A DNA stretch of 64,000 bases from JADLAT01 sp964348795 (lineage in GTDB: Bacteria > Pseudomonadota > Alphaproteobacteria > Micavibrionales > Micavibrionaceae): the NCBI GenBank assembly GCA_964348795.1, contig CAYGDY010000005.1, forward strand, positions 1 through 64,000, written 5' to 3'. Shown in pieces: positions 60,149-64,000 of this stretch. Within the stretch, counting starts at the first letter, position 1; each line of letters begins with the position of its first letter. The position numbers and the translations under genes were made by a program. The notes under the pieces were generated by a model that had not been told where the DNA came from, made no database searches, and worked only from the letters and a program-made list of their open reading frames with translations.

Positions 60149-60265
60149 ATGAAAATCGGAGAAATTGTTAAGATCCATATACCTGAAATTATTCGGTATT
60201 GTGAAGAAGTTGATCCACAGGAGTTTATTCGTTTTAAAACTCCAAAACTCCGAGTCTCCGCTTGA
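60149..60265 (+). CDS. Repeated 38-residue mini-ORF, copy 1
   Basis: MKIGEIVKIHIPEIIRYCEE ... ending TPKLRVSA, read from inside unit 1 across the junction into unit 2. AGGAGCGGG lies about 8 bases before ATG. It shares its C-terminal TPKL..SA with the GxxExxY protein because both end in the same hairpin. Possibly a peptide, possibly a gene remnant. Confidence 0.3.
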   Translation: MKIGEIVKIHIPEIIRYCEEVDPQEFIRFKTPKLRVSA

Positions 60266-60333
60266 ATTTTTTGGGGTTTGTTTTAAGCGGAGTTTAGGAG
60301 ATACGGAGTTTTTTGTAGGAGCGGGCTGTAAAA

Positions 60334-60450
60334 ATGAAAATCGGAGAAATTGTTAAGATCCATATACCTGAAATTATTCGGTATTGTGAAGAAGTTGATC
60401 CACAGGAGTTTATTCGTTTTAAAACTCCAAAACTCCGAGTCTCCGCTTGA
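60334..60450 (+). CDS. Repeated 38-residue mini-ORF, copy 2
   Basis: Same sequence as copy 1, from unit 2 into the partial unit 3. Identity at both copies reflects recent duplication, so conservation cannot be judged from this window. Confidence 0.3.
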   Translation: MKIGEIVKIHIPEIIRYCEEVDPQEFIRFKTPKLRVSA

Positions 60451-60501
60451 ATTTTTTGGGGTTTGTTTTAAGCGGAGTTTAGGAGATACGGAGGTTTTTA
60501 T

Positions 60502-60933
60502 ATGGCACTTTTGAAACAGCATTCTGATTTTCCAGACTCTTTGAATGTTTTAACGGGCGAAGTGATGGATTGTTTTTATCAAGTTCATCAGGAGTTGGGT
60601 GCCGGTTATACTGAAAATATTTATGAGGAAGCCTGTTGTATTGAGTTTCAGAGGAAGGGGCTTTCTTTTGAAAAACAGAAATCTATACCGATTTTTTATA
60701 AGGGAGAGGTACTGAATAACAATTTCAGACTAGACCTTGTTGTAGAAAATGAAATTTTGATTGAATTGAAAGCCGTAGAACATGTTTTACCTGTTCATCA
60801 GGCGCAAATATATTCTTATCTTAAGGCCACAAAATACCCGATTGGCTTTTTAGTGAATTTCAATGTGTCGTTGATTAAAGAGGGCGTAAGACGCTACGTG
60901 AATAAAACTCCGAAACTTCAAAACTCCGCTTGA
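60502..60933 (+). CDS. GxxExxY protein (PD-(D/E)XK nuclease-like)
   Basis: A 143-residue protein. The namesake motif GYTENIY is at 35-41 and the nuclease-like core has D78 (NFRLDLVVEN) and E88-L-K90 (LIELKAVE). The family is of unknown function and scattered through bacteria. GGAGG is well spaced before the ATG. Its last residues TPKLQNSA are encoded by a hairpin repeat like those upstream. AT-rich; it interrupts fabB-fabI. Confidence 0.85.
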   Translation: MALLKQHSDFPDSLNVLTGEVMDCFYQVHQELGAGYTENIYEEACCIEFQRKGLSFEKQKSIPIFYKGEVLNNNFRLDLVVENEILIELKAVEHVLPVHQAQIYSYLKATKYPIGFLVNFNVSLIKEGVRRYVNKTPKLQNSA

Positions 60934-61120
60934 GTTTTTAATATGGCATTAAAGCGGAGCTTGGGAGATACGGAGGTTTTTTGCTCCCAGATCAAAAGAA
61001 GCGCCCTGTAGGCTCTATAAAATTTTTTATAATTGTTTTAGATATTGATGGATAAGAAAAAATGTTGGGTTGTGATATGAATTTCTCCGAATCTCCAAAA
61101 CTCCGCTTAAAAAAATAAAG
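60934..61120. repeat. Hairpin repeats flanking the GxxExxY gene
   Basis: AACTCCGCTTGAG ... TAAAGCGGAGCTTGGGAGATACGGAGG (about 60920-60976) and AATCTCCAAAACTCCGCTTAAAAA (about 61091-61114) repeat the hairpin of the 185-bp units. No gene is visible here. Confidence 0.65.
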
Positions 61121-61130
61121 GTAAAATAAA

Positions 61131-61937
61131 ATGCAACTGATGAACAATAAAAAAGGGCTTATCATGGGGGTGGCGAATGACCACTCCATCGCGTGGGGGA
61201 TGGCGCAGGCGTTGCATGGCGCGGGGGCGGAGTTGGCCTTTACGTATCAGGGCGAGGCGTTCGGCAAGCGCGTGAAGCCGCTCGCCGCGTCTTTGGGCTC
61301 GGATTTTCTGATTGATTGTGATGTTACCTCGGAAGAGGATCTGGACAAGGTGTTTGCCGAAATCGAACAGCGTTGGGGCGTGCTGGATTTTGTGGTCCAT
61401 GCCATTGCCTATTCGGACAAGAACGAGCTTCAGGGGCGGTATGTTGACACGACGCTGGCCAATTTCCTGCAGACCATGCATATTTCCTGTTATTCCTTTA
61501 CTTCTGTCATGCGCCGCGCCCGTCCCTTGATGAAGCGGGGGGGCTCTGCGGTCACGCTGTCCTATTTCGGGGCGGAGAAGGTTATGCCCAATTACAACGT
61601 GATGGGCGTGGCGAAGTCTGCGCTGGAGGCCTCTGTGCGGTATCTGGCGGCGGATCTGGGGCCCGAGGGTATCCGTGTGAATGCGATCAGTGCGGGACCG
61701 ATGCGCACGCTTGCGGGGGCCGTCATTGGGGGCGCACGGAAAACATTCAAATATAACACGATCACCGCGCCTCTGCGCCGCTCGGTCGAGTTAGAGGAGC
61801 TGGGCGGGACGGGATTATACTTGCTCTCGGACATGTCATCCGCCGTGACGGGCGAAGTGCACTACGTGGATTGCGGGTATAATATCATGGGCATGCCCGC
61901 CCATGACCAGCTCGATGAATTTGGTAAGGGCGGGTAA
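61131..61937 (+). CDS. fabI: Enoyl-ACP reductase [NADH] FabI
   Basis: A 268-residue short-chain dehydrogenase for the last step of fatty acid elongation. GVANDHSIAWG nucleotide loop, FTYQGEAFGKRV, SYFGAEKVMPNYNVMGVAK with the Tyr-x6-Lys pair, and the GPMRTLA substrate loop. Complete and standard; the target of triclosan and related inhibitors in this family. Confidence 0.97.
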   Translation: MQLMNNKKGLIMGVANDHSIAWGMAQALHGAGAELAFTYQGEAFGKRVKPLAASLGSDFLIDCDVTSEEDLDKVFAEIEQRWGVLDFVVHAIAYSDKNELQGRYVDTTLANFLQTMHISCYSFTSVMRRARPLMKRGGSAVTLSYFGAEKVMPNYNVMGVAKSALEASVRYLAADLGPEGIRVNAISAGPMRTLAGAVIGGARKTFKYNTITAPLRRSVELEELGGTGLYLLSDMSSAVTGEVHYVDCGYNIMGMPAHDQLDEFGKGG

Positions 61938-61952
61938 GAAGCGGCTCTTAGG

Positions 61953-62303
61953 CTAGGCGTAGAGCTCAGCCCCAGTAAATTCTTTTTTGCAACCCTTTGA
62001 ACGCTCCAAAACAATGCGGGCGGCGTCATAGCTGTCTTCCAGCATCAGTTTAAATTTCTCGCTGTCTTGAGGGATGTTGAGGTTGTATTGATCGATTTGT
62101 CTTTTAAGGAAAAGGGCTGTCAGGGGGCCCTTTAAGGTGAGGTTCTCGACAGCATCATTCCATGTCTTTTGAAGGGAGTTTGATTTCAAATTATTCATCT
62201 CTTCAATCGTAATATCGTCAAAAGATAAAATCAAATCTCTGGTCTCTGCGATGCAGAGTTCTTCTTTAATTGTTGATACAGGTTTTGTTGTTGCAAGAGA
62301 CAT
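61953..62303 (-). CDS. Uncharacterised small protein, second gene of a pair
   Basis: A 116-residue, mostly helical, soluble protein (MSLATTKPVSTIKEELCIAE...). AAAGGAAAG stands before the ATG. It begins 12 bases after the 123-residue gene's stop, so the two form an operon. AT-rich. Not recognised; size and pairing recall two-gene modules but no toxin or antitoxin motif is visible. Confidence 0.7.
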   Translation of the reverse strand: MSLATTKPVSTIKEELCIAETRDLILSFDDITIEEMNNLKSNSLQKTWNDAVENLTLKGPLTALFLKRQIDQYNLNIPQDSEKFKLMLEDSYDAARIVLERSKGCKKEFTGAELYA

Positions 62304-62315
62304 GTGTTCTTTCCT

Positions 62316-62687
62316 TTATAAAGAGGCGGTTTGAGGTTCAAAAACGGTGTTATCATGCGATAGGCCTTGCAAAGGCACAGAATGCGGCGCATGGGACACA
62401 ACCACCCGCGCAGACTCAAACACAGCGCGAAGCATGGCGGTATGTTCGGTAGCATCCCGATAGCGTCCCTTCATCGCAATGGCAAGGGTCGATACAATAT
62501 CGTTATGGGCGTTAAATTGCCCTCGGACACCAGAGCCTGTAGTCTGAATAGTGGAAATTTGCTCCAGTTTTTCTTCCGGTGTGCCCTTAAGTCTGCCTAA
62601 AAGGCTCTCCCTGCCGAGGGCGACAGCGTAGTGTTTTAAAATATCGTTGGAGTCTTCTAATACGATTGTACCGTCTTTAAAAGCCAT
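62316..62687 (-). CDS. Uncharacterised small protein, first gene of a pair
   Basis: A 123-residue soluble protein (MAFKDGTIVLEDSNDILKHYA...). AAGGAG precedes the ATG. One short helical region (HTAMLRAVFESARVVVSHA) stands out. A very good promoter lies just upstream. Family unknown. Confidence 0.7.
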   Translation of the reverse strand: MAFKDGTIVLEDSNDILKHYAVALGRESLLGRLKGTPEEKLEQISTIQTTGSGVRGQFNAHNDIVSTLAIAMKGRYRDATEHTAMLRAVFESARVVVSHAPHSVPLQGLSHDNTVFEPQTASL

Positions 62688-62707
62688 TATAATCTCCTTT
62701 TTTGTGT

Positions 62708-62736
62708 TTTATAAACCACAAAAAACAATATGTCAA
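62708..62736 (-). promoter_or_regulatory. Consensus promoter with palindrome across the -10 box
   Basis: Minus strand TTGACA (62736-62731), exactly 17 bases, TATAAA (62713-62708). The -10 is framed by a perfect 8-base inverted repeat, TTTTTGTG (62699-62706) and CACAAAAA (62717-62724), which is a good operator candidate. Confidence 0.75.
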
Positions 62737-62741
62737 TATTT

Positions 62742-63491
62742 TTAATGCACGCGAAACACGGCGTCTTTGATGACATCCGGTGTGTCGGAGAAAAATCCGT
62801 CTACGCCCCAACGCAGGAGGAACCGCGCGCGGTCTGGGTCATTGATGGTGTAGGCCAGAACAGGTTTTTCAAGATCGGCCAGCATTTCAATCTGTTCCTG
62901 CGTGGCCGTGTTGCCGTTCACGTGATGGGTGGACACCTCGAGATATTCTGCCAGTTTTTGCCATTCGTCCGGCCATTCTTCGGGCAGGAGGAACCCGCGG
63001 TGCCAATCAGGGGCCATGTCGAGCGCGGTTTCAAGGCAGACGGCCTCGAAGGAGGAAATAATCAGGCGGGCGTGGTCATCCCAGATGGTGGAAAGCAGAT
63101 CGAGCACAACTTCCGCCGTTTCGCGCGCCCGCCCCGCGCAGGGCTTGATTTCAAGGTTCAGGCCCATATTGCGGTCGATCAAGACTTCGAGCGCCTCCTC
63201 CAGCGTGGGGATGTGGATACCTGAAAACCCTTCGGAAAACCAGCTTCCCGCTTCGAGTTGTTTAAGGTCTTCGTATAATATCTCTGCCACGGGGCCGTAG
63301 CCGTTGGTTGTGCGGTCCAGCGTATCGTCGTGGAAGATAATGGGGACGTGATCCTTGGTGAGCTTCACGTCCAGCTCCACCCATTCTACGCCCAGATCGG
63401 CGGCGGTGTGAATAGCCTCAAGCGTGTTTTCGGGCGCATAGCCCGCGGCCCCGCGATGGCCTATAATTTGTGGGATTTGCAGTGGTTTCAT
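62742..63491 (-). CDS. Glycerophosphodiester phosphodiesterase
   Basis: A 249-residue cytosolic GDPD (UgpQ-like), hydrolysing glycerophosphodiesters to glycerol-3-phosphate. Catalytic H12 and R13 in IGHRGAAGYAPENT, metal-binding ELDVKLTKD and the second His in IIFHDDTLDRTTNG. ATG at 63491 gives the standard start; the extension upstream is untypical. Confidence 0.93.
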   Translation of the reverse strand: MKPLQIPQIIGHRGAAGYAPENTLEAIHTAADLGVEWVELDVKLTKDHVPIIFHDDTLDRTTNGYGPVAEILYEDLKQLEAGSWFSEGFSGIHIPTLEEALEVLIDRNMGLNLEIKPCAGRARETAEVVLDLLSTIWDDHARLIISSFEAVCLETALDMAPDWHRGFLLPEEWPDEWQKLAEYLEVSTHHVNGNTATQEQIEMLADLEKPVLAYTINDPDRARFLLRWGVDGFFSDTPDVIKDAVFRVH

Positions 63492-63545
63492 GGTACCAAT
63501 TCGTTTTCTTTGTGTGAGGGCGTTGCCCATCGGTTTCGCCGTGCT

Positions 63546-63565
63546 CATGTACGAAAAGGTACATG
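63546..63565. repeat. Perfect inverted repeat upstream of the phosphodiesterase gene
   Basis: CATGTAC and GTACATG around GAAAAG, 55 bases before the start of the phosphodiesterase gene. May be an operator; the remainder of 63492-63666 shows nothing clear. Confidence 0.4.
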
Positions 63566-63666
63566 CCGCGCGTCTCGCCTCCGGACGCCTGCTCACACTT
63601 TGAAACCAAAATGGTACAAGATGTGCTTTTATACGGAACCGTGCAGAAGGTAAAGGGTATAAAAAT

Positions 63667-63760
63667 CGTCATTGCGAGGAGGCTTTAGCTGACGAAGCAA
63701 TCCAGACAAGTAAAACAAAAACTGGATTGCCGCGCGCCCTAATGGTCGCTCGCAATGACG
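63667..63760. repeat. Family A palindromic repeat, copy 11
   Basis: CGTCATTGCGAGGAGGC to GGTCGCTCGCAATGACG around CCAGACAAGTAAAACAAAAACTGG. Confidence 0.8.
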
Positions 63761-63781
63761 GAAATCTGAAACATTCTTAGC

Positions 63782-64000
63782 TTAATCGTTCCCGAAAGCA
63801 TCGCTGTTTTCAAGGAGTGTAATAGCCGCTTGATTTTTGAAGGCGGCCTGATTTTTATTTTCTATCGCGGCGGCACTTTTATAGACCTTGTCCAGTAAAA
63901 AATCGAGATCCTCATCTTTAAACTCCATATGGACAGTATTCAATGTTCGTTTGAGCTGTATTTTTATTGTATTGGCCAAAAAGGTTCTGCCATGTTTTTG
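63782..64000 (-). CDS. Uncharacterised protein, 5' end outside the window
   Basis: The frame is open to the right edge of the window, so the gene may begin beyond base 64000. At least 65 residues follow an in-frame TTG (63979). The product is acidic and helical (EFKDEDLDFLLDKVYKSAAAI, then two near-copies of NQAAFK/NQAAIT). Not recognised. Confidence 0.5.
   Translation of the reverse strand, partial: QKHGRTFLANTIKIQLKRTLNTVHMEFKDEDLDFLLDKVYKSAAAIENKNQAAFKNQAAITLLENSDAFGND

Larger units (their letters stand above)
60055..60493. repeat. 185-bp tandem repeat, 2.4 copies
   Basis: Units begin at 60055, 60240 and 60425, with the first two full and almost identical and the third about 69 bases. 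Each starts CTCCAAAACTCCGAGTCTCC and contains a hairpin (CTCCGCTT ... AAGCGGAG, GGAGATACGGAG), followed in full units by a 38-codon ORF. The third unit diverges exactly where the GxxExxY gene's ribosome site GGAGG begins. It takes up the fabB to GxxExxY gap. Confidence 0.9.

Noticed and set aside
60055..60493. CRISPR-like array
   Set aside because: The period is 185 bases with no variable spacers; it is a tandem duplication.
61953..62687. Classical toxin-antitoxin assignment for the unknown pair
   Set aside because: No RelE, PIN, HicA, MazF or ribbon-helix-helix features are visible, so only the gene arrangement is reported.

Overview
The window is a chromosomal segment of an alphaproteobacterium. 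The evidence is the set of class-typical genes and gene orders: ftsE-ftsX with a YdcF protein and a zinc-ribbon protein, DUF4175 next to lptM-lysA, etfB-etfA, divergent ubiG/lysC, prfA-prmC-DUF4167-clpB, ruvX opposite gatCAB, a sufB-C-D-S-T-A operon led by an Rrf2 regulator, and fabA/fabB/fabI. Base composition is moderate, with AT-rich islands over the small unknown genes. A Micavibrio-like or Rhodospirillales-like host would fit, but the sequence does not settle the order. There is no rRNA, CRISPR array, prophage or insertion sequence. Two tRNA genes (Asn-GTT and Ser-GCT) are present.

Layout. 0.1-5.2 kb: envelope and division cluster on the minus strand (PlsC-DUF2125 fusion, YdcF, FtsX, FtsE, a secreted helical protein), with a small plus-strand ORF between ftsE and ftsX. 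5.4-12.5 kb: zinc-ribbon protein, DUF4175, lysA, lptM, a putative lipoprotein and a pentapeptide-repeat protein. 12.6-15.2 kb: etfA, etfB, a HIG1-like twin-membrane protein and a 77-aa unknown. 15.4-25.1 kb: ubiG, lysC, rodZ-like, prfA, prmC, DUF4167, clpB, lipoprotein. 25.1-36.8 kb: phosphoesterase, NlpC/P60, leucyl aminopeptidase, tRNAs, gatB, unknown secreted protein, gatA, gatC, ruvX, unknown, YgjP-like metalloprotease, PHA depolymerase. 37-48 kb: CobD-like protein, rpmB, tgt, a degenerate GGDEF protein with a histidine kinase, fur, DUF1491, prfC, fused spermidine synthase-like protein. 48.1-54.7 kb: suf operon for Fe-S assembly, with two foreign-looking genes between sufB and sufC. 54.7-64 kb: dusA, SH3 protein, a fatty-acid synthesis block (fabA, fabB, fabI) interrupted by an RNA polymerase alpha-CTD-like gene and by a tandem repeat with a GxxExxY gene, then small unknown genes and a glycerophosphodiester phosphodiesterase.

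The most striking non-coding trait is a dense set of short palindromic repeats in at least three sequence families, present in most of the longer intergenic gaps. One copy is read in frame as part of a protein N-terminus. Other points worth a second look: a Tgt enzyme without its zinc cysteines, a stand-alone alpha-CTD-like protein with a palindromic site inside its own promoter, a three-copy 185-bp tandem repeat carrying a 38-codon ORF, a strongly promoted pair of unknown genes, and a probable leaderless transcript. Alignments to reference proteins were made from memory, and no searches were run.
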